The position numbers were made by a program, and so were the translations under genes. Below, piece by piece: positions 56,916 to 64,000 of a stretch of DNA of 64,000 nt. The notes under the pieces are model-generated. The model searched no databases. It saw nothing but the letters and a program-made list of their open reading frames with translations, and was not told the origin of the DNA. This stretch comes from Calothrix sp. PCC 7103 (GTDB lineage Bacteria; Cyanobacteriota; Cyanobacteriia; Cyanobacteriales; Nostocaceae): contig NZ_KB217478.1 in assembly GCF_000331305.1 (NCBI RefSeq), forward strand, positions 1,471,679-1,535,678, given 5' to 3'. The first letter of the stretch is position 1, and each line of letters opens with the position of its first letter.

Positions 56916-57668
56916 ATGTCTGAGTTTACAGATAAGATAGCTATAGTCACTGGTGCAGCAACAGGTCTTGGCAAAGCTATTGCTGTCAAGTTGTATGAAA
57001 ACGGCGCGCGCGTCATTCTTGCAGATATTGATGTTGCCCAAACGCATGAAGTTGCTAGTCGGTTAGATCCGTCCGGCAAGCGAACACATGTTATTGAGAC
57101 GGATGTATCTGATCATATCGCTGTTGAGGCAATGGTAGCTGAAACTGTGGAGCGCTTCAGTGGGCTACATATGGCGGTTAACAATGCTGGTTTCACTGGG
57201 CCACACAATATCAAAACTGCCGACTACGATATTGAATGGTGGCATCGTGTAATTGCAGCTAATCTTAGTGGCATTTTCTTCGGAATGAAATATGAAATTC
57301 CGGCAATGATCCGAAGTGGTGGTAGGGCGATAGTCAATATGTCATCGGCTGCTGGCATCGTTGGAACACCTGGTATTGCTCCCTACGTCGCTGCAAAGCA
57401 CGGCATTGTCGGTTTGACGAAGGCAACAGCACTGGAATATGCCAGCGAAGGTATCCGGGTGAACGCAATTGGGCCAGGTTATGTTGATACACCCAAGATG
57501 CAGGAATTACCAGAGGACGCGCGGGCACAGATGGCAGCTTTACATCCTTTAGGTCGCTTTGCACGAACCGAGGAAGTGGCGGAGATGGTTAGTTTCCTTT
57601 TATCAGAGCGCGCTTCCTTTGTGACTGGCAGTTTCCACCTGATGGACGGTGGATACACCGCGCGTTAG
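56916..57668 (+). CDS. Short-chain dehydrogenase/reductase (SDR)
   Basis: A 250-aa enzyme from the ATG at 56916, preceded by AAGGAGGATAAACC; an upstream TTG is rejected. Classical SDR motifs: cofactor TGAATGLGKAIA, acidic residue ILADID (NAD preference), NNAG, catalytic SSAAG, Y-x-x-x-K in PYVAAKHGIVGLTKA and IRVNAIGPGYVDTP. It forms a Rossmann-fold oxidoreductase of unknown substrate. It starts 82 bases after mph on the same strand and may be co-transcribed. It contains several GCGCGC sites but no GGCGCC. Confidence 0.92.
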   Translation: MSEFTDKIAIVTGAATGLGKAIAVKLYENGARVILADIDVAQTHEVASRLDPSGKRTHVIETDVSDHIAVEAMVAETVERFSGLHMAVNNAGFTGPHNIKTADYDIEWWHRVIAANLSGIFFGMKYEIPAMIRSGGRAIVNMSSAAGIVGTPGIAPYVAAKHGIVGLTKATALEYASEGIRVNAIGPGYVDTPKMQELPEDARAQMAALHPLGRFARTEEVAEMVSFLLSERASFVTGSFHLMDGGYTAR

Positions 57669-57908
57669 TAATGTTTTTACTCATCGTGGTCATGTTAAAC
57701 GCTATATTTTAACTCTGGATAAATGCTAGCAAATTACGGTTAAATTCAAGCGAAATGCATTAAAATTTTAATTTTTATCAATAATCACCACATTAGGCAA
57801 AACCTACAATATTACCCTTCAACAATTACGAATTTAATGTCTATTTCCTGCTTCGGAAACAACTGAGCAAAACTGAAAAAAGCAAAAAACATTAATAAGG
57901 AAATCGTT
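57669..57908. other. Intergenic stretch with GGATAAATG...TTACGGTTAAAT motif
   Basis: Nothing coding. GATAAATGCTAGCAAATTACGGTTAAAT (57717-57744) resembles GATAAATGTCAAAAAATCACGGTTAAAT at 59385-59412 and, in its second half, 51075-51090. It is probably a small dispersed repeat. Confidence 0.35.
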
Positions 57909-58436
57909 ATGCCCAGCCAATATACTTTCACAGACTATTCGCCAAAATGGCCCCTAGAGTTCGAGCAAGAAGCCAAACGGCTCAAAACACTTTTTGGTAA
58001 TGAGCTTATTACTGTACACCATATCGGTAGCACATCGGTGCCTCTTTTAGCAGCAAAGCCAATCATTGATTTGCTACCTTTGGTTCGGAACATTAATTAT
58101 ATTGACAACCAGACTCCCATGCTTGAGAAATTAGGCTACAAAGCCTGGGGAGAATACGGACTGGCAGGGCGCCGTTATTTTACCAAGGATTGCGGTGTAT
58201 ATCGGACACATAACATCCATGTTTATCAAGCTGATTCCCCTGATGTTGAGCGTCACTTGGCATTTTGTGCTTATTTGAGAAACCATGAGTCGGTTCGCAC
58301 AGAATACGAGGCCTTGAAGCGAGAAGTTTATGCACGTCATCCAGCAGATATCGCGGCTTACAACGATGGTAAAAACGAGTGGATAAAGCAGATTGAGCCA
58401 GTAGCCGTAGAATGGTATCGGCAACATGGTACTTGA
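57909..58436 (+). CDS. GrpB family protein
   Basis: A 175-aa protein with the GrpB/UPF0157 nucleotidyltransferase-like fold: DYSPKWPLEFEQEAKRLKTLFG, VHHIGSTSVPLLAAKPIIDLLPLV (G-S-T-S with the D-x-L/D metal motif) and NIHVYQADSPDVERHLAFCAYLRNHESVRTEYEALKREVYARHPADIAAYNDGKNEWI. The biochemical role of stand-alone GrpB proteins is not established; members are often found in accessory and antibiotic-related loci. Length normal. Confidence 0.9.
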   Translation: MPSQYTFTDYSPKWPLEFEQEAKRLKTLFGNELITVHHIGSTSVPLLAAKPIIDLLPLVRNINYIDNQTPMLEKLGYKAWGEYGLAGRRYFTKDCGVYRTHNIHVYQADSPDVERHLAFCAYLRNHESVRTEYEALKREVYARHPADIAAYNDGKNEWIKQIEPVAVEWYRQHGT

Positions 58437-58442
58437 TTAGAA

Positions 58443-58552
58443 TTGTTTCAACAGGTTCCCGACATTCGCTTTGCCTGAATTGATGGTGCAACCCAACACT
58501 GACTCAGCCAGACGAAGTTTCTAGGCTGATTATCGAATTCCTGAGCAAGTAA
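58443..58552 (+). pseudogene. Alpha/beta hydrolase tail, decayed copy
   Basis: LFQQVPDIRFA-stop-IDGATQH, then after a frame change TQPDEVSRLIIEFLSK-stop. It corresponds piece by piece to the tail at 53091-53255 (LFKQVPNIRFAWIDGADHTS ... HPDEVSSLILNFLSK) but is in the opposite orientation, with an internal stop and frameshift. The two tails bracket the MFS-GNAT-mph-SDR-grpB block. Confidence 0.6.
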
Positions 58553-58745
58553 TTAAGAATGCTCCTGTCTGTTTCCACATCAATATCCTCGGTCCCTTAC
58601 TTTCCTACCTAGATAAATCCTTTGTTATTTCTAGGCTACAAAATATAGTTGAACGGTAATATTAACCGCACAGAGCGACATTCTAACAAGCGCATTAAAT
58701 GTTTGGTGTCTCGTTTAAAATGTACAACTATTCCTTCGAGTTAAT
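58553..58745. other. Gene-free stretch before the methyltransferase
   Basis: No coding signal, repeat or hairpin of note; it must contain the promoter of the following gene. Confidence 0.4.
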
Positions 58746-59369
58746 ATGAATATTCAAACAGCATACGACAATTGGTCAGCTACATACGATGCTGATGCAA
58801 ACCTAACGCGCGATCTAGATCAAGCAGTCACTAGAGAAACTTTGATGGGTATAAGGTATAAATCACTGATTGAAATTGGCTGTGGCACAGGTAAAAATAC
58901 GTTGATGCTTTCACAAATTGCTGAAAAAGTTTATGCCATCGATTTTTCAGCACAGATGCTCGAAAAGGCTAAAGAGAAAGTTAATTCAGCTAACGTAATA
59001 TTTATGATAGGTAATATTACGGAGAAGTGGACTTGCAGCAATGAGTCTGCTGATTTGGTAACTTGCAATCTAGTTTTAGAACACATAGAAGACTTGTCAT
59101 TTATATTTTCAGAAGCATTTCGTACATTGGTTAAGGGAGGATATTTTTTTATCTCCGAACTCCATCCATTTAGACAATATCAAGGAACGCAAGCTAATTT
59201 TCAACAAGATAAAGAGGTTATTACAATCCCAGCATTTGTGCATAACATATCAGATTTTTTGAATGCAGCAAAAAATCATGGTTTTATACTTGAAAACTTT
59301 GTAGAGTGCTGGCATAAACAAGACCAAAATAAACCACCTAGACTTGCATCCTTTCTGTTTAAAAAATGA
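58746..59369 (+). CDS. Class I SAM-dependent methyltransferase
   Basis: A 207-aa protein: N-terminal AYDNWSATYDADANLTRDLD (typical of Methyltransf_11/25 proteins), motif I LIEIGCGTGKNTLMLSQIAEKVYAIDFSAQMLEKA, DLVTCNLVLEHIEDLSFIFSEAFRTLVKGGYFFISELHP. It is a small-molecule methyltransferase of unknown substrate. The last gene of the accessory run on the plus strand, followed by an inverted repeat that separates it from the convergent ABC gene. Confidence 0.88.
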   Translation: MNIQTAYDNWSATYDADANLTRDLDQAVTRETLMGIRYKSLIEIGCGTGKNTLMLSQIAEKVYAIDFSAQMLEKAKEKVNSANVIFMIGNITEKWTCSNESADLVTCNLVLEHIEDLSFIFSEAFRTLVKGGYFFISELHPFRQYQGTQANFQQDKEVITIPAFVHNISDFLNAAKNHGFILENFVECWHKQDQNKPPRLASFLFKK

Positions 59370-59486
59370 ACATCTTAGCCTCTCGATAAATGTCAAAAAA
59401 TCACGGTTAAATCTATCTTTATGAGTGAAAAATAAGCCATGTGCGGCGCCTGAAATGACCTTAATTTTGGTACGTTAAAAAGATTA

Positions 59487-59580
59487 GCAACGGATGCTGA
59501 ACAGATGTAACGGATGGTTAATTTTGAACGACTAAACTTTGTTTGTAATTAATAAATTATCCGTTACATCCGCTTTATCA
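59487..59580. repeat. ACGGATGTAACGGAT inverted repeat, copy between convergent genes
   Basis: GCAACGGATGCTGAACAGAT ... GTAACGGAT and the inverse ATCCGTTACATCCG arm flank an AT-rich centre. Compare 1-78 and 31582-31680. It may serve as a bidirectional terminator. Confidence 0.75.
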
Positions 59581-59588
59581 GCCACAAC

Positions 59589-60371
59589 TTACCGATAACT
59601 GCTAGCTTGACGAGTAAACATCAAATAGTACTGCCCCTCTAACCTCATTAATTCATCATGAGTTCCCATTTCAATAATTTGACCTTGTTCTAAAACAACT
59701 ATTCGGTCGGCGAGTTTTGCTAAAGCAAGACGATGGCTGACTATTACCGCAATTCTCCCTTTTGCTAAAGTACGGAAAATTTCATAAATTTCATTTTCAG
59801 TTTTTGGGTCTAAGTTAGCTGTTGGTTCGTCGAGTATAAGTAACTCGGTATGAGATAATCGTAGTAAAGCACGAGCAATAGATAAACGTTGCCATTGTCC
59901 CCCTGATAAGTCAACACCACCTTCAAGTTGTTTACCTAAAAGAGTTTCTATACCATTTTCTAATTTATCGATTACCTTGGTCATTCCCGTTTCAGCTATA
60001 GCTTCGGTGATAGCTGCATGATTTTCTATATCTGGAAGATAGCCAAAGCCAATATTTTCTCGAACAGTGGTAGGAAAGCGAGCATAATCTTGCATGACAA
60101 CGGCGATGCGTTTGCGTAGTTCTTCAACGCTAAAGTCTCTTAAATCCTGATTATTCCAAATAATGTTACCTGCGTTGGGGTCGTATAAACGACATAATAA
60201 TTTCGCTAAAGTTGTCTTTCCGGCGCCGTTTTCACCCACCAGCACAATCATTTCGTTTGGTTTAATTGTGAAATTAATGTCGCGCAAAATTTTGCGTTCG
60301 CTATTTGGGTAGTTGAAAGATAGGTTTTGAATTTGAATTCCTTCCGATAAATGATCAACTTGTTCAGCCAA
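59589..60371 (-). CDS. ABC exporter nucleotide-binding domain, membrane domain deleted
   Basis: A 260-aa ATPase half: GIQIQNLSFNYPNSERKILRDINFTI, Walker A VGENGAGKTTLAKLL, Q-loop VVMQDYARFP, signature VDLSGGQWQRLSIARAL, Walker B LLILDEPTANLD and switch H in VIVSHRLAL. This type is normally fused behind a six-helix membrane domain. Here the putative start is a TTG, and the bases immediately upstream belong to the N-terminus of the same exporter in another frame (60353-60505), so about 900 bases of membrane domain are gone. All ATPase motifs are intact, but a free domain is unlikely to work alone. Confidence 0.8.
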   Translation of the reverse strand: MAEQVDHLSEGIQIQNLSFNYPNSERKILRDINFTIKPNEMIVLVGENGAGKTTLAKLLCRLYDPNAGNIIWNNQDLRDFSVEELRKRIAVVMQDYARFPTTVRENIGFGYLPDIENHAAITEAIAETGMTKVIDKLENGIETLLGKQLEGGVDLSGGQWQRLSIARALLRLSHTELLILDEPTANLDPKTENEIYEIFRTLAKGRIAVIVSHRLALAKLADRIVVLEQGQIIEMGTHDELMRLEGQYYLMFTRQASSYR

Positions 60372-60505
60372 ACAACTATACTTGGTATTGCTCCTGCAAA
60401 TAACGTTAAAATTGCTACATAACGTAATTCACGTGGAGCAGCCTGCATCACCATAACCACACTACGGTGAAATGCCTGGAAGGTCGTTGATTGTGTGACT
60501 TTCAT
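60353..60505 (-). pseudogene. N-terminal fragment of the deleted ABC exporter
   Basis: Starting at the ATG at 60505, MKVTQSTTFQAFHRSVVMVM, QAAPRELRYVAILTLFAGAI and PSIVVWLNKLI form the cytoplasmic start and first membrane helix of an ABC exporter. The frame then collides with the ATPase half in a different frame, the two sharing the bases around 60353-60371. An internal deletion is the simplest explanation. Confidence 0.65.
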
Positions 60506-61259
60506 GTTACGTATTTTTCGGTAGAGGATAAAAGCACAAATGCCCCTAATGCTTCTGTGAAGGCACAAAAGCGACATACCCAAACGAGGATAATTATTTG
60601 TTGAAGTAGCCAATTACTCAGATTTCTTTATCTTGGGAATTATTTACCTGCTCTTAAATAAAGGGGAACAATTTTAGCCTCTACAATGTAACATGACATT
60701 TCAATATATTACTTCTAACTTCAGGTGGTAGACTAATGCGTAAGTTTTCTGAGATGATATAAACAATAGAAAGGTAGTCAAATTTTACGAAATTGGCGCG
60801 CGTATTCTGCGGACACATTCTGAAAATGTATGAATATGTGATATTTAATACTTTACTTACTGCAAGTAAGATTTGAGTTATAAAGTAAAGATTAAGACTA
60901 CGTAGGTTGAGTGTAGCGGTAGCGTAACCCAACATATCGGTATTAAGTTGGGAACGCAATTTCACCTTCAAGGACTTTTTGCCCTGTACTTTGAAGGCGC
61001 CCTATCTCTTTCATTATAATTTTTATCCCTTTTTCAAGTGTCTTTTCAAAACGATTTTTCTACGAACGTGTCACGGACTTCATTGCAGGCAGATTTAGTA
61101 GAAATATTTCGGCGCCTTGCTTGTATCTCAAATGACGCAAATTGGTACTACTGGTTAACGTTAACCAGTAGTACTCTAGCATAACAAGAACTTTGCAATA
61201 CGTATTATTACTTAAAAAAAATACTATGAATATAATTTAACTAGTAAAAATACTTATTT
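60506..61259. other. Gene-free region with a 30-bp perfect palindrome
   Basis: AT-rich DNA with three GGCGCC/GCGCGC sites. At 61145-61174 a perfect 30-bp palindrome (half-site GTACTACTGGTTAAC) can form a 15-bp stem without a loop. The minus-strand frame at 60681-60971 has no coding character. Confidence 0.6.
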
Positions 61260-61689
61260 ATGAGCAAAAGTTTGAAACTAGCTGTTTTAAAGGCTTGTAG
61301 TGTATTTACCGTTTTATTAGCTGATAGCGGAGTAAAAACAGCTTCGGCAATATCCTTGCTGGTTATCTACGCAATATCAACCCAGATTTTTTGACAGAGT
61401 TTGGATAATCTGTTTATCCAGCACAAGAAGACCCAATATTAAAATCTCAAAACCTGCCTGAAGGTTATTTAACAACACTACCAGGAACGTGCGGTAAGTT
61501 ATTTTATAACGTTGCAAATACAGACCCCAAAGTTTTAGAAATTGATGAAGCTACCAAACAAACATTTACAACAGGTGAGGGAGGTAGTTTATAGGATATG
61601 CTGATAAAAATGACTGGAGTCCACTTTTTGCAAGTGAAAATCCAGGTGAAGTAATTAGCGTACTAATACGGACTCTTAGCGTTAGATAA
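61260..61689 (+). pseudogene. Predicted secreted-protein gene, frameshifted
   Basis: MSKSLKLAVLKACSVFTVLL followed by ADSGVKTASAIS is a signal-peptide-like start. The reading then changes frame to LAGYLRNINPDFLTEFG, a stop, SVYPAQEDPILKSQNLPEGY and LTTLPGTCGKLFYNVANTDP continuing to TFTTGEGGSL, and in a further frame GYADKNDWSPLFASENPGEV. At least two frameshifts and a stop are needed to join these parts. No family is recognised. Confidence 0.5.
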
Positions 61690-61792
61690 AACACTTTTTA
61701 TTAATGCAAATGGCGCCATATATGGGAACATACTTTTTTTTACAGTGGTGGTTGTTCACAGTTTGTTTGCGTTTTGACTAAATGTACGCCAT

Positions 61793-61820
61793 GTAGAGAC
61801 CGACTATATTCGCTCTCTAC
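61793..61820. repeat. Degenerate copy of the 28-bp palindrome
   Basis: GTAGAGAC ... CTCTCTAC ends are kept, but the centre (CGACTATATTCG) no longer pairs fully. Weak flanking similarity only. It lies about 130 bases upstream of the TPR gene. Confidence 0.5.
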
Positions 61821-61924
61821 ATTATGTGCGAACCCATAGTGGCGCCTGCCAAATCGAATAAAATAGAGTATTATCGTATACCAATAACCTTTAGCGCTCA
61901 AATTTTATAGTACCTTTGCATTGT

Positions 61925-62659
61925 ATGAATAATTATTACTTTAGAATATTTTCCATAGCTTCAATTATCACAATACTTATATTGTTAACTAGCAAAACAT
62001 TACTGAGCAGTAGTAATAAAGCTAATGAAAACCAATCTAATTCAACCGAAACAATAAAAACAGAAAAGCCGCAACAATCACAAATAGAGTTATCTCAACA
62101 AAAACAGTGGCGTCAACAATTATCTGTATTACAGCAAAATTTCAAAAAATACCAGCAAGATGGTAATATTACTCAAGAAATATCAACATTAAGTCAAATA
62201 GGTGTTATTCATAACGAGCTAAATGAATATTCACAAGCATTGGAATATTTACGATTAGCCCAAACAAAGCTCAACGCATCTAATTTGGCGCCAAGGGAAA
62301 AATCTTTTATAGAATCCGAACTACTTGTTAGTTTAGGAACTATTTATGCTGACCAAGGGAATTATCCTCAAGTTTTAGAAATTACAAGAAAAATATCTCA
62401 ATCTAGCTCTTTAACTATAGGTGATTTAGGAAACAATGCAAAACCGACACCAGACAAAAAGCAACCACCAGAAGTAGACATAAGAAAAGATGCTTATACA
62501 CTTTATAGCATCGCAACCACACAACAAAAACGCGGTAAAGTTCGTGAAGCATTACGCACTGCTGAAGAAGTATTAAAAATGCTCAGAACAGTAAATGAGA
62601 AAAACGGCGAACAAGAAGTTACTAATTTTATTAATACTCTGCGTCAGCAATTACAGTAA
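61925..62659 (+). CDS. Tetratricopeptide-repeat protein with N-terminal membrane anchor
   Basis: 244 aa from the ATG at 61925; an upstream TTG in frame is less likely. Residues about 5-25 (FRIFSIASIITILILLTSKTLL) form a signal anchor. A polar N/Q/S/E linker follows, then TPR-like helices: QEISTLSQIGVIHNELNEYSQALEYLRLAQTKL, ESELLVSLGTIYADQGNYPQVLEITRKI and AYTLYSIATTQQKRGKVREALRTAEEVLKML. It probably acts as a periplasmic or membrane-bound protein-interaction scaffold. Function unknown. Confidence 0.8.
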   Translation: MNNYYFRIFSIASIITILILLTSKTLLSSSNKANENQSNSTETIKTEKPQQSQIELSQQKQWRQQLSVLQQNFKKYQQDGNITQEISTLSQIGVIHNELNEYSQALEYLRLAQTKLNASNLAPREKSFIESELLVSLGTIYADQGNYPQVLEITRKISQSSSLTIGDLGNNAKPTPDKKQPPEVDIRKDAYTLYSIATTQQKRGKVREALRTAEEVLKMLRTVNEKNGEQEVTNFINTLRQQLQ

Positions 62660-62686
62660 CTCTATTCTCAAAATATAAATAAAAAA

Positions 62687-62722
62687 GATAGAAGTTGAAA
62701 TTTACATCACTCAACTTCTATC
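62687..62722 (-). terminator. Terminator between convergent genes, strongest on the minus strand
   Basis: A perfect 12-bp stem GATAGAAGTTGA/TCAACTTCTATC with a 12-base loop. On the minus strand it is followed by TTTTTTATTTATATTTT, a good U-tract for the 62794-63015 gene. On the plus strand CAAACCTTTT follows, weaker, for the TPR gene. Confidence 0.75.
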
Positions 62723-62793
62723 AAACCTTTTACGTGCAATATACAAATATAGCTTTCAAGCATTTAACTATCTAGCTAAAAGGATTTTGCACC

Positions 62794-63015
62794 TTAACCG
62801 TTCAACATGACATCAGGGCATCGTTTACGACAAACTTTTTTACCATTAATAATTTCACAGGTTAAAACAGGGTATCCACCTCCGTTACACTGTGCAATTA
62901 ACTGTTGAGGTTTTAAGTTTGATGAGGTTTGGGCTACAACTGGAATTACATTTAGTAATAGAGCAGTTGCAGTTGAACCTAACGCAGCAAAACTAAAAAT
63001 TGTTGACTTTTTCAT
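62794..63015 (-). CDS. Small secreted cysteine-containing protein (73 aa)
   Basis: From the ATG at 63015: MKKSTIFSFAALGSTATALLLNVIPVVAQ is a clear signal peptide ending V-A-Q. The mature peptide of about 45 residues has four cysteines (QCNGGGYPVLTCEIINGKKVCRKRCPD), suggesting two disulfides. A longer frame to 63081 is rejected because the signal peptide should be N-terminal. No family is recognised. A strong terminator follows. Confidence 0.7.
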   Translation of the reverse strand: MKKSTIFSFAALGSTATALLLNVIPVVAQTSSNLKPQQLIAQCNGGGYPVLTCEIINGKKVCRKRCPDVMLNG

Positions 63016-63355
63016 GGTCAATCTCACAAACATTGTATGTTGAATAGATTTGTAAGTTGTTATCCTTACCCATCTAAGCATTTACATGTTTGGCTCTTCA
63101 GGTTTATGCAATAATGTAGTACTTACGCTAACTATATTTATAGCGTGTGTTGAAAGCAGATATTGACATTGTGATGTCCCAAAAAGGCGCCAATGTTAGA
63201 AAAGCAGGTATCGATGGATATTCTAACATTAGAATTCAACTTTCAAATTTTTGTTTTGATTAGGTTATCTCAGGAGATATAACAGAACACCATTTAATAG
63301 GAAAAGGCAAGGATGCCCGCTTTACAAGAGTTGAGATTAAGAGATTATAAGGGTT
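63016..63355. other. Intergenic region, small inverted repeat only
   Basis: Holds AATGTTAG ... CTAACATT arms (about 63191-63230) around a GGCGCC-adjacent stretch, and GGCAAGGATGCCCGC (63308-63322), an arm of the hairpin family at 47447-47522. No gene. Confidence 0.4.
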
Positions 63356-63970
63356 TTAATAGCTTTTGAATAATGCATAAATGTAGGCTATGGCTTCTGG
63401 AATTACTGTGCGTATTCCTTCGCTGGAACTCCACCACCTTTTTGCGTCGTAACTGCGGGTTTCTGCGGCAATTACACCTATTTTTGTGTTAGGTAATACT
63501 TTTTTATATAGCATCCAGCTACGTCGCGCGTGTACGTCATCGCTGAATAGGTTCATTGATTCAAGTTTAATTGGAGATGTTGCTAGTTTTTCTTTTAATG
63601 CAATAACTGAAGCATAAGTTCTATCTTTTCTTACGTCTGGTGTTGGTATTGGTATTATTTTATCATCGTCGGCGCCCATTGCTTTTAGTGTGGCTGCGGC
63701 AAGGTTTGCAAAGTCTTTATATTCAGATAGATAATATCCGCGTTGTAGGGGAATGCCTGTAGTTATTATATGAGTATATGAACCCATTTCAAATTCATTT
63801 AATGCTTGTTTTAGTGCTTCGTCAGCAAGCCATCCTTCGACTACTAGTATATCGGCTTTGATGGGAGAGGTAACGGCAAGAAATGGTTGAACTTGAGTGA
63901 TTATAATTGTGATTAAAGCAAGAATCAGCGTACTCGCTATTATCCAGCCTTGCAGTGTTAGAGTCAACAT
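63356..63970 (-). CDS. YdcF/ElyC family protein (DUF218)
   Basis: A 204-aa protein with one N-terminal transmembrane helix (about 8-27, GWIIASTLILALITIIITQV), then the DUF218 domain: ADILVVEGWLADEALKQALNEFEMGSYTHIITTG (the V-V-x-G-W/G start), DRTYASVIALKEKL and MNLFSDDVHARRSWMLYKKVLP. Members act in envelope carbon or exopolysaccharide metabolism, with vancomycin-sensitivity (SanA) and ElyC examples. This copy resembles the cyanobacterial group with VVEGWL. It seems complete, ending LFKSY. Confidence 0.85.
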   Translation of the reverse strand: MLTLTLQGWIIASTLILALITIIITQVQPFLAVTSPIKADILVVEGWLADEALKQALNEFEMGSYTHIITTGIPLQRGYYLSEYKDFANLAAATLKAMGADDDKIIPIPTPDVRKDRTYASVIALKEKLATSPIKLESMNLFSDDVHARRSWMLYKKVLPNTKIGVIAAETRSYDAKRWWSSSEGIRTVIPEAIAYIYALFKSY

Positions 63971-64000
63971 TTCTTGCCGTCTTATTAGTTTAATATCAAA

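Noticed and set aside
60681-60971. 96-codon minus-strand frame
   Set aside because: No start signal, no domain, atypical composition; appears to be chance openness in intergenic DNA.

Overview
The window looks like chromosomal DNA of a filamentous, probably Nostocales-type cyanobacterium. The genus cannot be fixed from this sequence. Evidence: paired two-partner-secretion haemagglutinin-like proteins with a cyanobacterial-type C-terminus, a phytochrome-like histidine kinase, a DevBCA-type exporter, Uma2 and Rpn family genes, a type IV pilin-like G/H protein, CCACAGAGGCACAGAG-type short tandem repeats and 28-bp intergenic palindromes. DNA is AT-rich. The usual cyanobacterial iterated palindrome HIP1 (GCGATCGC) was not seen. 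Instead GGCGCC occurs about 110 times by eye, where base composition predicts only about four.

Layout. 0-1 kb: a small DUF5674 operon. 1-14 kb: two paralogous giant secreted beta-helix proteins (TpsA) and their outer-membrane transporter (TpsB), with a truncated Rpn gene between the paralogues and three copies of the same upstream leader. 14-15.3 kb: three small exported proteins. 16-21.4 kb: a molybdopterin oxidoreductase, a TrmJ-type RNA methyltransferase and a membrane-anchored class A serine hydrolase. 22-25.7 kb: a response regulator, phytochrome-like kinase, response regulator signalling cluster. 25.8-31 kb: Uma2 copies in several states of decay, a flippase remnant, dprA, a pilin-like gene, a PIN-toxin gene cut by a 99-bp MITE, and a papain-like peptidase. 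31.7-37.6 kb: a TetR regulator with a C-terminal ribbon-helix-helix module, divergent from a devBCA-type exporter plus flavin monooxygenase operon. 38-39 kb: parDE and an orphan antitoxin tail. 39-44.5 kb: an RND efflux operon that begins with a predicted lipoprotein methyltransferase. 45-47.4 kb: a methyltransferase behind an attenuator-like leader, and a kinase-like protein.

47.6-60.5 kb is an accessory block. It contains a full-length rifamycin phosphotransferase (rph), azoreductase with AraC regulator, a VOC protein, an MFS transporter, a GNAT acetyltransferase, a macrolide 2'-phosphotransferase (mph), an SDR, GrpB, another methyltransferase and an ABC exporter that has lost its membrane domain. 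The MFS and mph genes carry the same TACAAATGTA operator-like site. The segment in front of mph is a shortened copy of the MFS gene start. The last 3 kb hold a broken secreted-protein gene, a TPR protein, a small Cys-rich secreted protein and a YdcF-family protein.

Main themes: (1) small palindrome-cored elements with different terminal inverted repeats, one of which clearly interrupted a gene; (2) export and drug-inactivation functions at several loci with their own regulators; (3) gene decay around mobile and toxin/Uma2-type genes. No tRNA, rRNA, CRISPR array or complete transposase gene was recognised. All family assignments rest on sequence recognition by eye, without database searches.
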